The notes beneath the pieces are model-generated. The model ran no database searches. It worked only from the letters and a program-made list of their open reading frames with translations, and was not told the origin of the DNA. Made by a program: the position numbers and the translations under genes. 64,000 nt of DNA, from positions 310,001 through 374,000 of the forward strand of contig NZ_JAPEPW010000002.1 of NCBI RefSeq assembly GCF_026339955.1, written 5' to 3'. This stretch comes from Streptomyces sp. NBC_01549 (GTDB lineage Bacteria > Actinomycetota > Actinomycetes > Streptomycetales > Streptomycetaceae). Below, piece by piece: positions 35,020 through 43,864 of the stretch; within the stretch, counting starts at the first letter, position 1, and each line of letters begins with the position of its first letter.

Positions 35020-35285
35020 GGCGACGCCCGCCTGCCAACTTCCCCGATCACCAAAACACGAGAGAGAAGGCACCGCGCGACGCCCCGGCACCCCCGCGGC
35101 CGTCACCGCACAGCATCTGAACGCCTGCCACGGTCGTTCCTGTTCGGCCTCTGCCCCGGCGGGCCGCCTCCGAGGCAGACCGGCCCGGTCGGCGCGATCT
35201 ACGCCGCACCTGCCCCAGGTCGGTCAGCTTCACCTGCCCCCGACAGTGGCGGCCGAAAAGAGGACACCAAGGCCGTCACGACCTT

Positions 35286-36020
35286 TCAATCCGTGTTCAT
35301 CAGGCCGACGAACATGGTGCTGTGGAGCACCTCGACGTGCTGTCGGGCCACTTCGCCGGCCTCGGCCGCGTCCTTGCGGCGCAGGGCGTCGATGAGCCGG
35401 CGGTGCTCCGTGTTGGATTCTCGGAGAGCTTCCATCGGATAGGGCAAGTAGTAGCGGTAGAGCTCGCGCAGAAGAGCACCGTAGGGCGTTGTGATCGACG
35501 GGATGCCTGTCGCCTGCGCCAGCCGTAGATGGAAGCGTTCGTCGCAGCCGTGGAATTCCGCCCAGCTCGGCATTTGATCCATCTCATCCACCAGGTCCTG
35601 CAGTTCGGACAGGTCGTCCTGTGAGGCGTGGGCCGAGGCGAGGTGTGCGATGCCGCATTCAAGGGCGAGTCGGTGGTCGATCAGGCGATGGACGGCAGCG
35701 CTGTCGGAGCGGTACGCCTCCGCGCCGGCAACCGTGCCGTGCGTCGGGTTCTCGGCGACGTGCGTGCCGCCGTTGCGACCCCGCCTGCGTTCGAGAACGC
35801 CGTCGGTGCACAGGGAGACCAGCGCACGGCGGACGGTGATCTCACCGACGCCGAGACCGCTGGCGATCTGGGCGGTGCCGGGAAGACGCTCTCCGGGTGC
35901 AAGTAGTCCGAGGTCCACGGCCAAGGCGATCCTGGCGCGCACGGCCTCCAGCGCGGACAGCCTGCTCACACCGTTCAGGGTGGCGAACGGGAGGGGCGTG
36001 GGGCTGTCGGTACTGGCCAT
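35286..36020 (-). CDS. GntR-family regulator with FCD (FadR C-terminal) domain
   Basis: 244 residues from ATG 36020; ATG 36026 and GTG 36029 are in frame but sit too close to the AGGG. The winged helix (about 20-90: RIALAVDLGLLAPGERLPGT, IASGLGVGEITVRRALVSLC) is followed by an FCD domain (about 110-235) with the usual metal-ligand positions (DHRLALECGIAHLA; DERFHLRLAQATG; EHRRLIDALRR). Divergent from the nitrilase-permease pair, which it probably regulates. It is convergent with the thiolase gene. Confidence 0.92.
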   Translation of the reverse strand: MASTDSPTPLPFATLNGVSRLSALEAVRARIALAVDLGLLAPGERLPGTAQIASGLGVGEITVRRALVSLCTDGVLERRRGRNGGTHVAENPTHGTVAGAEAYRSDSAAVHRLIDHRLALECGIAHLASAHASQDDLSELQDLVDEMDQMPSWAEFHGCDERFHLRLAQATGIPSITTPYGALLRELYRYYLPYPMEALRESNTEHRRLIDALRRKDAAEAGEVARQHVEVLHSTMFVGLMNTD

Positions 36021-36091
36021 GAGCATCACCCTAACGGGCGGGTCCGGAGAGGCGGCGCATGGTTCATGGAAACGGCCACTCTGGGAACCCC

Positions 36092-36120
36092 TTGCTTAAC
36101 TGCTCATTCTGAACTAATTT
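36092..36120 (+). promoter_or_regulatory. Promoter giving an apparently leaderless nitrilase transcript
   Basis: TTGCTT (36092-36097), 17 bases, TAATTT (36115-36120), then only seven bases to ATG 36128. Transcription would start at or next to the A of ATG, and no Shine-Dalgarno is present. The spacer and -10 region TTAACTGCTCATTCTGAACTAA is an imperfect palindrome, a possible GntR operator. Confidence 0.55.
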
Positions 36121-36127
36121 CTCGCGC

Positions 36128-37009
36128 ATGTCCCGACCTCTTCCGCTTGCTCTCGCACAGCTCCCCTCCGTCCCTGCGAACCCGCAGCTCAGGGACTTCG
36201 CTGCCGAGGTGGAGAGCATCCGGTCCCGCTTTCCGGATACCCGCATGGCGGTCTTCCCCGAGCTGCACCTCTGCGGCGTCGACGCCCTGGGCGCTCAGGC
36301 GCACGAGCAGTTGCGGGAGATCGCCGAGCCGCTGGACGGGCCCCGGGTCAAGGCGCTGGGAGAGCTGGCCGGCGACCTGGGCATGTGGCTGCTTCCCGGC
36401 ACGGTGTGCGAACGAGGCCCCGAGGGCCAGCTGTACAACACGGCCGTCGTCTTCTCACCCGAGGGCCGCCTGACGGCCTCGTACCGCAAGATCTTTCCCT
36501 GGAGGCCCAGCGAACCCTACGACCCGGGCGACCGGTTCGTCGTATTCGACATCCCCGGCACCGGGCGGATCGGCCTCTCCATCTGCTTCGACGCCTGGTT
36601 CCCGGAAGTCGCCCGCCACCTCGCCTGGATGGGCGCCGAGGTCATCGTCAACCCCGTGATGACCACCACCGCCGACCGGGCCCAGGAAGTCGTCCTGGCC
36701 CGCGCCAACGCCATCGTCAACCAGGTGTACGTGGTCAGCGTCAACACCGCCGGCCCCCTGGGCCGTGGCCACAGCCTTGTCGTCGACCCCGAAGGCCGCG
36801 TCCGCGCCGAAGCCACGGGGGACGGCGGCACCATCCTCACCGACGTCATCGACCTGGACGACGTGACACGTGTCCGGAAACACGGCACCGCAGGCGTGAC
36901 CCGCATCTGGGATCACTTCAGCAACCACGACGCGCCCATCGACCTACCGCTCTACGACGGACGCATCAACCCGCGGACCTGGCGTCCGCATGGCCACCCG
37001 ACGGCCTGA
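36128..37009 (+). CDS. Carbon-nitrogen hydrolase (nitrilase superfamily)
   Basis: 293 residues with the Glu-Lys-Cys triad: E45 in VFPELHLCG, K121 in YRKIFPW, C153 in SICFDAWFPE. The Cys environment fits aliphatic amidases, carbamoylases and omega-amidase-like members rather than nitrilases proper. Cytoplasmic. It is followed 47 bases later by an amino-acid-type permease and divergent from a GntR gene, suggesting uptake and hydrolysis of an amide-containing compound; the compound is unknown. The start ATG is assigned from the family N-terminus (LALAQLPSV). Confidence 0.9.
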   Translation: MSRPLPLALAQLPSVPANPQLRDFAAEVESIRSRFPDTRMAVFPELHLCGVDALGAQAHEQLREIAEPLDGPRVKALGELAGDLGMWLLPGTVCERGPEGQLYNTAVVFSPEGRLTASYRKIFPWRPSEPYDPGDRFVVFDIPGTGRIGLSICFDAWFPEVARHLAWMGAEVIVNPVMTTTADRAQEVVLARANAIVNQVYVVSVNTAGPLGRGHSLVVDPEGRVRAEATGDGGTILTDVIDLDDVTRVRKHGTAGVTRIWDHFSNHDAPIDLPLYDGRINPRTWRPHGHPTA

Positions 37010-37056
37010 GCATCCTGCGGCACCCCGCCCTGCCTTTCGAGCACCCGGAGCACTCC

Positions 37057-38436
37057 ATGTCCAACGGCAACGATGCCGTACCCACACTCGCCCGTACCCT
37101 CAGGCTCAGAGCCGTCGTCCTGTTCGGCCTCGCCTACATGACCCCGATGATCGTCCTCGGCACCTTCGGCGTGGTCGCCGCCGCCACCGGCGGCACCGTG
37201 CCGACTTCCTATCTGCTCGCCCTCGTCGCCATGCTGTTCACCGCGCAGAGCTACGGGCGCATGGCCGCCACCTATCCGGTCGCCGGCTCCTCGTACACCT
37301 ACGTGCGCAAGGCCCTCGACTCACGCCTCGGCTTCCTCGTCGGCTGGGTGACCCTGCTCGACTACTTCTTCCTGCCCATGGTCATCTGGCTCATCGGCGG
37401 CGCATACCTCCAGGCACAGTTCCCCGGCGTCCCGCTCTGGGTCTGGATCGTCGGATTCATCGCCCTCACCACAGCGCTGAACGTGCGCGGCATCAAGACG
37501 GCCGAACGCGTCAACGACCTGCTGATGATCTTCCAGGTCCTGGTCATAGTCATCTTCGTGGCGCTGGCCCTACGTCATGTCTTCAACGTCGGCGGCGCCG
37601 GCACCCTGGCGAGTACCGGTCCCTTCGTGAACAGTGCGACCACGCTTACCGGCGTCTCGGCCGGTGCCGCCATCGCCGCCTACTCCTTCCTCGGCTTCGA
37701 CGCCGTCACCACCCTCACGGAAGAAACCATCGACCCGAAGCGCACGATGCCGCGCGCGATTCTCCTGATCGCCTTGATCGGTGGCGCCATCTTCGTCACG
37801 GTCGCCTACGCCACCCAGCTCGCCCACCCTGGCGCCACATTCGACAACGAGGGATCGGCCGCCTTCGAAATCGCCAGAAGCATCGGCGGTGACCTCTTCT
37901 CGTCGATCTTCCTCGCCGGACTCGTCGTGGCCCAGTTCGCCTCCGGCATCGCCGCCCAGGCCAGCGCATCCCGGCTGCTGCTCGCCATGGGCCGTGACGG
38001 CGCCCTGCCCCGCACCTTCTTCGCCCGCGTCCACCCCCGCTACCGCACTCCCGCCCTCAACATCCTGCTGACCGGTGCGATTGGACTCATCGCGCTGAGC
38101 CTCGACGTGGCAACATCGACCTCCTTCATCAACTTCGGCGCCTTCGTCGCCTTCACCTTCGTCAACGTCGCCGTGATCGCCACCTACATCCGCATGCGCC
38201 GGGAAGGCGAGAGTCCAAATCCGCTGACGTACGCCGTCGCGCCCACGATCGGCGCGGCCGTGGATCTCTACCTGCTGTACAACCTGGACGGCGCGGCCCT
38301 CACCCTGGGTCTCATCTGGCTGAGCCTGGGCGTCATCTACCTCGCCTACCTCACCCGGATGTTCCGCCAACCGCCGCCCAGCATGGCGTTCGACGAGGCC
38401 GAGGACGACCAGGAGACCGCGTCCGTGGCCGGATGA
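37057..38436 (+). CDS. APC-superfamily amino acid/polyamine permease
   Basis: 459 residues from ATG 37057 (GGAG at 37047-37050). About twelve membrane helices; the APC signature in helix 1 is VLFGLAYMTPMIVLGTFGVV, and TYPVAGSSYTYVRKAL and FDAVTTLTEETIDPKRTMPR are typical of the family (putrescine importer/YcaM group). It should import an amine or amino acid derivative for the nitrilase-family enzyme encoded just before it. Confidence 0.92.
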   Translation: MSNGNDAVPTLARTLRLRAVVLFGLAYMTPMIVLGTFGVVAAATGGTVPTSYLLALVAMLFTAQSYGRMAATYPVAGSSYTYVRKALDSRLGFLVGWVTLLDYFFLPMVIWLIGGAYLQAQFPGVPLWVWIVGFIALTTALNVRGIKTAERVNDLLMIFQVLVIVIFVALALRHVFNVGGAGTLASTGPFVNSATTLTGVSAGAAIAAYSFLGFDAVTTLTEETIDPKRTMPRAILLIALIGGAIFVTVAYATQLAHPGATFDNEGSAAFEIARSIGGDLFSSIFLAGLVVAQFASGIAAQASASRLLLAMGRDGALPRTFFARVHPRYRTPALNILLTGAIGLIALSLDVATSTSFINFGAFVAFTFVNVAVIATYIRMRREGESPNPLTYAVAPTIGAAVDLYLLYNLDGAALTLGLIWLSLGVIYLAYLTRMFRQPPPSMAFDEAEDDQETASVAG

Positions 38437-38499
38437 GTTGTGTGAGTCGTTCCAGCAAGTGGTGCCGGAGGCTCCGGTGCCCTCATGGAGGAGGCCGAC

Positions 38500-38527
38500 G
38501 TCGGCACGGTGTCCGGGAAGTGCCGAC
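38500..38527. terminator. Weak hairpin between convergent permease and OYE genes
   Basis: GTCGGCA (38500-38506) pairs with TGCCGAC (38521-38527) around a 14-base loop in the 173-base convergent gap; a second small palindrome, CCGGAGGCTCCGG, lies just upstream. Position suits a bidirectional terminator, but the stems are short. Confidence 0.3.
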
Positions 38528-38609
38528 TACGATCGTGTTCGTGGCAACGTCCGGCCGCACGTGGCAGCAGGTCCGGTCAGCGTCGTTCGGACCGGGGGGC
38601 GACGGCCCT

Positions 38610-39728
38610 TCACCCCTCCAGCAGTGGGTAATCGGTGTAGCCGGCGGCATCCGGACCGTAGAAGAGGCCCTTCTTCGGTTCGGTGAGCGCCGCATGGGAG
38701 GCGATCCGAGCCGGCAGATCCGGGTTGGCGATGAACGGCTGCCCGTAGGCGACCAGATCCGCCAGGTCGTCGGTCAGAATCGCGTTCCCTCGATCCTGGT
38801 CGAACCCGACGTTCGCGATGATGGTGCCCGCATAGACCTTCCGGAAGTGCCGGAACATGCCATCGCCGGCCAGCTCCTCCAACGGTCCTCCGGTGGGGTC
38901 GACCATCATCCCCATGAGCAGGAGATGTGACAGTTCATAGTCGTTGAGCCGTCCGAGCACGTACTCGCTGTCAGCCACCGCCTCGAGCCCGGAGACGAAC
39001 TCTCCCGTCTCGGACCAGGCAGGTCCGGCCTTCACACCGACACGCCGCAGGTCGACGAACTCGCCGACGGCTTCGATGATCTCGAAGAGGAAACGTGCGC
39101 GGTTCTCGATCGAGCCGCCGTAGCGGTCCGTGCGCAGATTGGTACGGGGATTCAGGAACTGGCTGATCAGGTAGTTGAAGCCTGCCTGCAGCTGCACACC
39201 GTCGAATCCTGCCGCCATGGCGTTGCGAGCCGCCGTCGCGAAGTCGGCGACCGTCTGCCGGAGGTCGTGCGCCGACATCGCCCGGGGCTCCACGGTGGGC
39301 TTGCGGCCAGTCGGTGTCGGGGCCAGTTGCCCCGGATTGACGGCCGAAGGCGCGAGAGGCGGGCGGCCGCCGAAGAAGTCGGGGTGAGACGCGGACCCGG
39401 TGTGCCACAGCTGAGCGAAGATGACACCGCCTGCGAGGTGGACCGCGTCTGTCACCCGCTTCCAGTGGGCGACCTGCTCGTCCGTGAACAGCCCCGGAAC
39501 GTCATGCCATCCGACCGCGTCGCGACTGATCCACACACCCTCGGAGATGATCAGACCAGCCGATGCCCGCTGAGCGTAGTACTCGGCGTGAAGCTCAGTG
39601 GGCAGGAGATCGCGATTGCGTGCACGACTGCGCGTCAACGGGGCCATGACCACACGGTTCGCCAGAGAGACGTCTCGCATCTGGTACGGCAACAGCAAGG
39701 ATCGTGTCGAGCTCATATTGGACCTCAT
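38610..39728 (-). CDS. Old Yellow Enzyme-family alkene reductase with substituted active site
   Basis: 372 residues from ATG 39728 (GGAG eight bases upstream). TIM-barrel FMN protein of the NemA/morphinone-reductase group: LLLPYQMRDVSLANRVVMAP at the N-terminus, FAQLWHTGSASHPDFFGGRP, LNPRTNLRTDRYGGSIENRA, C-terminal YGPDAAGYTDYP. The substrate-anion-binding pair, normally His and His/Asn in VELHGANGYL, reads VQLQAGFNYL here, i.e. Gln181 and Phe184, while Tyr186 is kept; a later FMN-contact R-L-S-P is K-A-G-P. Reduction of usual enones may be altered or lost. Operator-like sequences precede it. Confidence 0.88.
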   Translation of the reverse strand: MRSNMSSTRSLLLPYQMRDVSLANRVVMAPLTRSRARNRDLLPTELHAEYYAQRASAGLIISEGVWISRDAVGWHDVPGLFTDEQVAHWKRVTDAVHLAGGVIFAQLWHTGSASHPDFFGGRPPLAPSAVNPGQLAPTPTGRKPTVEPRAMSAHDLRQTVADFATAARNAMAAGFDGVQLQAGFNYLISQFLNPRTNLRTDRYGGSIENRARFLFEIIEAVGEFVDLRRVGVKAGPAWSETGEFVSGLEAVADSEYVLGRLNDYELSHLLLMGMMVDPTGGPLEELAGDGMFRHFRKVYAGTIIANVGFDQDRGNAILTDDLADLVAYGQPFIANPDLPARIASHAALTEPKKGLFYGPDAAGYTDYPLLEG

Positions 39729-39857
39729 ATTCGACTCCTGACGCGGGGCGGACACAGGAGGATCCCGGGAGCCGATCGGCGGCATCTCACGCGGCGCCAC
39801 ATCGGCCATTTAAGGCAAGGAAATGTGCTTTAGCTCGACCGTAGCACTCATCCGCCG

Positions 39858-39879
39858 TAAAGCAAATATCTGTGCTTCA
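39858..39879. promoter_or_regulatory. Operator-like repeats upstream of the OYE gene
   Basis: AAGCA-N8-TGCTT (39860-39877) and a related GGAAATGTGCTTTAG at about 39819-39834 lie in an AT-richer patch 90-150 bases upstream of ATG 39728. HxlR/MarR-type regulators often control such reductases, but no such gene is adjacent. Confidence 0.35.
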
Positions 39880-40009
39880 AAATGGCCTCCACCCCCCTCC
39901 CGTAGCCGGTCGGCAGGCACCCGCCTCCCCCGGGCCAGGAAGGCAAGGCGGTCATGTCGAGCCCGATGCGCCGGTGCTCATTCGTTCACGCGCTCGCGCC
40001 GGGATGTGC

Positions 40010-40276
40010 CCGCGGAGCCGACGGGTTACCCAGTACTCGATGCCCCGGGTCGCGCTGGCCAAGATGCACCACACCGAACGCGCCCGGGCCATCCTCTCCG
40101 ACGCCCGCGACATGCTCGGCGGCAACGGCATCCTGCTCGACCACCACGTCGCCCGGCACCTGTGCGACATCGAGGCGATCGACACGTACGAGGGCACCGA
40201 CACCGTCCAGGCACTGATCGTCGGCCGCGACATCACCGGCTACAGCGCCTTCGTATCTGTGGCGCCGAGCCACTGA
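40010..40276 (+). pseudogene. C-terminal remnant of an acyl-CoA dehydrogenase
   Basis: From about 40040 the frame reads RVALAKMHHTERARAILSDA, ARDMLGGNGILLDHHVARHL and IEAIDTYEGTDTVQALIVGRDITG, the last helices of a glutaryl-CoA/acyl-CoA dehydrogenase, including the FAD-contact DTYEGTDTVQ. The first 300 or so residues are absent and nothing upstream resembles them. It ends 33 bases before the CaiB gene, so it was probably the first gene of that cluster before a deletion. Confidence 0.75.
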
Positions 40277-40309
40277 CCCCGGCGTGCCCCCTGAGGACAA
40301 GGAGTAGCC

Positions 40310-41527
40310 ATGAGCAACACGCCCCTACTGGAGGGACTGCACGTCGTCGACCTCGCGAGCTTCATCGCCGGGCCCGCCGCGGCCGCCGTCCTCGGTGACT
40401 TCGGCGCCGACGTCATCAAGGTCGAACCCCCGCAGGTGGGCGACGCATACCGTTCGCTCAGCCGCATCCCTCCCAACCCCCATGTCGAAGGGGTCAATTA
40501 CCCCTGGCAGCTGGACAACCGCAACAAGCGCAGCATCGCGCTCAACCTCAAGTCGCCCGGCGCCCGGCCCGTACTCGAGAGTCTGGTGCGGCGGGCCGAT
40601 GTGCTGGTGACCAACTTCCCGCCGCATACGCGCGAGAAGCTGGGTCTGGAATACGACGCTCTGGTCCCCCTCAATCCCCGGCTGATCTACGCCGATGTCA
40701 CCGGCTTCGGCGAGGAAGGTCCGGACGCGCATCTGCCCGACTTCGACGTGACGGCGTACTGGGCGCGCAGCGGCCTGATGGACCTCACACGTCAGAGGGA
40801 CGTGCCGCCGGCCATGAACGCGTTCGGATCGGGCGACCACTCCACGGCGATCACCCTGTTCGCCGGGATCATGACCGCGCTGTGCCGGCGGGAGAGGACC
40901 GGCCGGGGCGCCCGGGTCACGGCCTCGCTCCTCGCCGACGGCGCCTGGGCGGCGAGCATGTGGCTGCAGGCCGTACTGGTGGGGGCGAAGCCCCCCCGCC
41001 CCATCGACCGCTCCGACCCGCCCAACGCGCTCGGAAACACGTACCGCACGGCAGACGACCGCTGGATCGTCCTCGTCTTCGTCAACGAGGACAAACAAGT
41101 CCCCCTGTTCCTCAAGGCCATCGGCCGTCCCGAGGCAGCGGAGAACCCGCGCTACGCCGACACCCCGAGCCGCCGCGCCCACGCCGCCGAGATCGTCGCC
41201 CTGCTGGACAAGACATTCGCGACTCGCTCCCTGGCCGAGTGGCGCGAGGTGCTCGACGCCGCGGGCCTCACCTACGGAGTCGTCCAGACGCTCGACGAGT
41301 GCGCCCACGACCCCCAACTCCTCGCCAACCGGGTCTTCGTACCGATCGACGACGGCAGCGACGAGCCGCACCTGACCATCGACAGTCCCGTCCGGCTGGA
41401 CCAGGAACAGAAGGTCCGTCCGGGCCCCGCCCCCGACCTGGGCGAACACACCGAGTCCGTACGCCGCGACCTCGGCTTCGACACCGCCGGAATCGAGGAC
41501 CTTCGCAGGGCCGAAGCCGTCGCCTGA
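40310..41527 (+). CDS. CaiB/BaiF family CoA-transferase
   Basis: 405 residues from ATG 40310 with AAGGAG upstream. Type III CoA-transferase: VVDLASFIAGPAAAAVLGDF near the N-terminus, the N-K-R-S-I-A-L-N-L stretch, and the catalytic Asp in PDFDVTAYWARSG (about residue 146). It moves CoA between carboxylic acids. The truncated acyl-CoA dehydrogenase before it and the enoyl-CoA hydratase remnant after it suggest an organic-acid beta-oxidation cluster that has lost its other enzymes. Substrate unknown. Confidence 0.9.
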   Translation: MSNTPLLEGLHVVDLASFIAGPAAAAVLGDFGADVIKVEPPQVGDAYRSLSRIPPNPHVEGVNYPWQLDNRNKRSIALNLKSPGARPVLESLVRRADVLVTNFPPHTREKLGLEYDALVPLNPRLIYADVTGFGEEGPDAHLPDFDVTAYWARSGLMDLTRQRDVPPAMNAFGSGDHSTAITLFAGIMTALCRRERTGRGARVTASLLADGAWAASMWLQAVLVGAKPPRPIDRSDPPNALGNTYRTADDRWIVLVFVNEDKQVPLFLKAIGRPEAAENPRYADTPSRRAHAAEIVALLDKTFATRSLAEWREVLDAAGLTYGVVQTLDECAHDPQLLANRVFVPIDDGSDEPHLTIDSPVRLDQEQKVRPGPAPDLGEHTESVRRDLGFDTAGIEDLRRAEAVA

Positions 41528-41610
41528 AGCCGCAGCTCAGCATCATCATGACCACGGGCACGGGCACGCCCGGCGTACGAACTGAGGAAATCGACGCCAT
41601 TTTCGTGAGC

Positions 41611-41730
41611 GCAACGCCCCCTGGCCGTGGCAGCCGTCGAGCGCGTCGTCACCGAACGGCGGGCGTCCATCGACCAGGACGCCTTCGTCGAGCGGGACCG
41701 GATCGTCGCCCCGGCATTTCATGCCGGGCT
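41611..41730 (+). pseudogene. Possible C-terminal remnant of an enoyl-CoA hydratase
   Basis: LAVAAVERVVTERRASIDQD then AFVERDRIVAPAF resembles the C-terminal helices of crotonases (N-A-P-L-A-V-x-A-x-K-R ... D-x-I-V-A-P-V-F). The preceding N-A-P would need one more C in the C-run at 41617-41621. The rest of the gene is missing. It runs into the 3' end of the convergent PucR gene. Confidence 0.4.
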
Positions 41731-42986
41731 GACGCGAAGGAGCGTCGAGCCGAGGTACTCGACGGCGAGCAGTGCGACTTCCAGGTCTGTGTGCCCTTGC
41801 TGGACGGAGTAGCCCAGAATTTCCTCTGCTTTCCGAATGCGGTACTGCACGGTGTTCTTGTGGAGGATTTGAGCACTGACGGTGGCGGTGTAACTGCAGC
41901 CGGCGCCCAGGAATATCTGCACGGTCTCCCGAAGCCGGGCGCTGTTCTCGTCGTCGACGGCCAGCGGCCCCAGGACGCCCCACACCCAAGCGCGCATGTC
42001 GCCGACGTTCGTGGCCATCAAGGCGGGCCCGACATGGGAGAAGTCTGTGAACTGCGGGGCTGGATTGGCCACAGCCGCAAGTTCCTGCGTGCGCACGGCC
42101 TGTCGGTGCGTGGAGCGGAATCCCTCGACACCGTAGCCCACGCATCCAGCGCACACGTGCACGGAAGGGTCGCTGTGCTCGACCATATTCGACAGTTGTT
42201 TCCATGAAACGTCGCTGTGCGAGCCGAGCGGCAGCCAGGCCCAGGACAAAATCGCGTCTCGGGGGACGAACAGCGGCCTGGCGGAGCAGCCCAACTCCTG
42301 GGCGATCTCATTGGTGATCCGGTGGAGTCGGGCAAGTCCCTCGCCTCCACCGGTCAGCGTGGGCAACCAGGCCACCAGCCCGAGGTGATGCTGCAGAAGC
42401 CGGTAACCAAGGGCTGGTTCAGCCCAGTTGAGGTCGACGTCCTTCTCCGTGAGGATGTCTCGTACGCGCGCGGCGCGCGTGGCGCGCGTGGCGGTCTGGC
42501 TGAGCAGCCAATGATCGCGCTCCTGTTGGTAGACCACGATGACATGCTCGGTCACCCGGTCGATGTAACCGAAACTCACCTGCAGCATGCGCCGGTTGGT
42601 CGCGGTCGCGAGATCCTCGTCGGCGTCCTGTCGGTTGAGTTCGTCCAAGCACCACTGCAGAAAACGCCAGTGGCCGATCCTGTAGGCCCTGACCATCGCG
42701 CTGAGGGGTATGCCCCTCTGCGCCAGCCTCCTGGCGTACTCAAGAGCAGCTGCGGGCCCCTCGATCCTGTCCAGAGGCATGTCGTTCTCGAAAACGTGCA
42801 GCAACGTGGCGACATTTTCCGCGATGCTCGCCTGCAGGATTTTGATGACGGTTCGTCGCCCCGGAACTCCGGGATCTCGGCAATGCCATACTCCGCTATG
42901 TCACGGCTGACCTTCGGGAGGTGTGACCCTACATTCTCCGCGACCACGGACAGTTGTTTCGCGGCCTCTGGATGCTCCGCAGGCAT
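41719..42986 (-). pseudogene. PucR/CdaR-family regulator, frameshifted near its N-terminus
   Basis: ATG 42986 begins MPAEHPEAAKQLSVVAENVG and runs through IAEYGIAEIPEFRGDE; at about 42855-42858 the frame is lost, and the adjacent frame continues TVIKILQASIAENVATLLHV to the end. The body has the PucR layout: N-terminal helical region, GGDEF-like middle part (about 170-300) and C-terminal HTH (ILHKNTVQYRIRKAEEILGY) followed by DLEVALLAVEYL. Restored length is about 422 residues. One missing base explains the break. If translation can start inside, most of the protein (from about 42804) would still be made. Probable former regulator of the CaiB cluster. Confidence 0.8.
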
Positions 42987-43179
42987 ACGTCAACCCTACA
43001 GGGTGGTCCATGACCCATCCGCTTCTCCGGGACGCGATGGGCCCGCAGCAGGGCGAGCCTGCGCGAATACCGCCGACGGGTGGGTTCATCGACACCAATT
43101 CCCATCGGCCGCGCGCCCACCCCGTCTTCCCGAGGGAGACAGACCCGCCGTACACCGTGTGCACGTACCCACGGAGCAG

Positions 43180-43767
43180 CTACTCGTCGGCGGTCTTCGG
43201 CTCACTCATCCGGCGGGCGGCCTCGATGACTGCCGAGCGGTGCAGGGCCAGCCGCTCCGGCGACCAGGACTGGCTGATGTCCTCGGGTTTGAGGCCTTCC
43301 GCGGCCCAGAACCACGCCTGCGCCGCGGCGAGCACCATGGTGAGGAGATCGGCGGGCTCCATGCCCTGTGCGACCTCCCCACGTCGCTGCGCTTCGGCCA
43401 CTTCGGCGGCTTTGCTCCGGAAGGCGTCCGGTTCGAGTCCGGTGGTGGAGGGGCGCTCCAGCAGTCTCCACAGGCGTAGGCGCATCAGGTCCGGCCGGGC
43501 GACGAGGTGGTCGAAGATCGCGCCCGCGTATCCGGGCAGGTCCTCGACGTCGAACGGCACCGACTCGGCACCCGCCGTCATCGCCCGCCGCAGAACCTCG
43601 TCGAACAGCTGCTCCTTGTTGCCGAAGTAGGCGTAGATCAGCCGCTTGTTCGCCCCCGCGGCCTCCGCGATCCGGTCCACTCGGGCGCCGGCGATGCCGT
43701 AGGTGGCGAATTCAGTGAAGGCGGCGTCGAGCAGTCGGGCCTTGGTGGCGCTGGAGTCCCGTGGCAT
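43180..43767 (-). CDS. TetR-family regulator, divergent from aldo/keto reductase
   Basis: 195 residues from ATG 43767 (AGGGTGG upstream; GTG 43776 is an alternative). HTH (about 10-55) ARLLDAAFTEFATYGIAGAR then RIAEAAGANKRLIYAYFGNK. The C-terminal domain resembles the TetR group with the W-F-W-A-A-E-G-L helix. A perfect 6-2-6 palindrome 19 bases upstream overlaps the promoter of the divergent reductase, so it is expected to repress both. Confidence 0.92.
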   Translation of the reverse strand: MPRDSSATKARLLDAAFTEFATYGIAGARVDRIAEAAGANKRLIYAYFGNKEQLFDEVLRRAMTAGAESVPFDVEDLPGYAGAIFDHLVARPDLMRLRLWRLLERPSTTGLEPDAFRSKAAEVAEAQRRGEVAQGMEPADLLTMVLAAAQAWFWAAEGLKPEDISQSWSPERLALHRSAVIEAARRMSEPKTADE

Positions 43768-43785
43768 ATGTGCCACCCTAGCAAG

Positions 43786-43799
43786 TAACTATCTAGTTA
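43786..43799. promoter_or_regulatory. TetR operator candidate
   Basis: TAACTA-TC-TAGTTA is a perfect dyad directly upstream of the -35 box of the aldo/keto reductase. A related half, CCAGTTAGTTATTGA (43840-43854), lies past the -10; both share AGTTATTGA. Binding here would block both divergent promoters. Confidence 0.65.
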
Positions 43800-43828
43800 T
43801 TGACACGGGCGACCCGGGGGCCTACGGT
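43800..43828 (+). promoter_or_regulatory. Promoter of the aldo/keto reductase
   Basis: TTGACA (43800-43805), a 17-base spacer and TACGGT (43823-43828) form a good housekeeping-type promoter; the start codon is 37 bases after the -10. Confidence 0.6.
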
Positions 43829-43864
43829 AATGTATCTATCCAGTTAGTTATTGAAGGGACCTTC

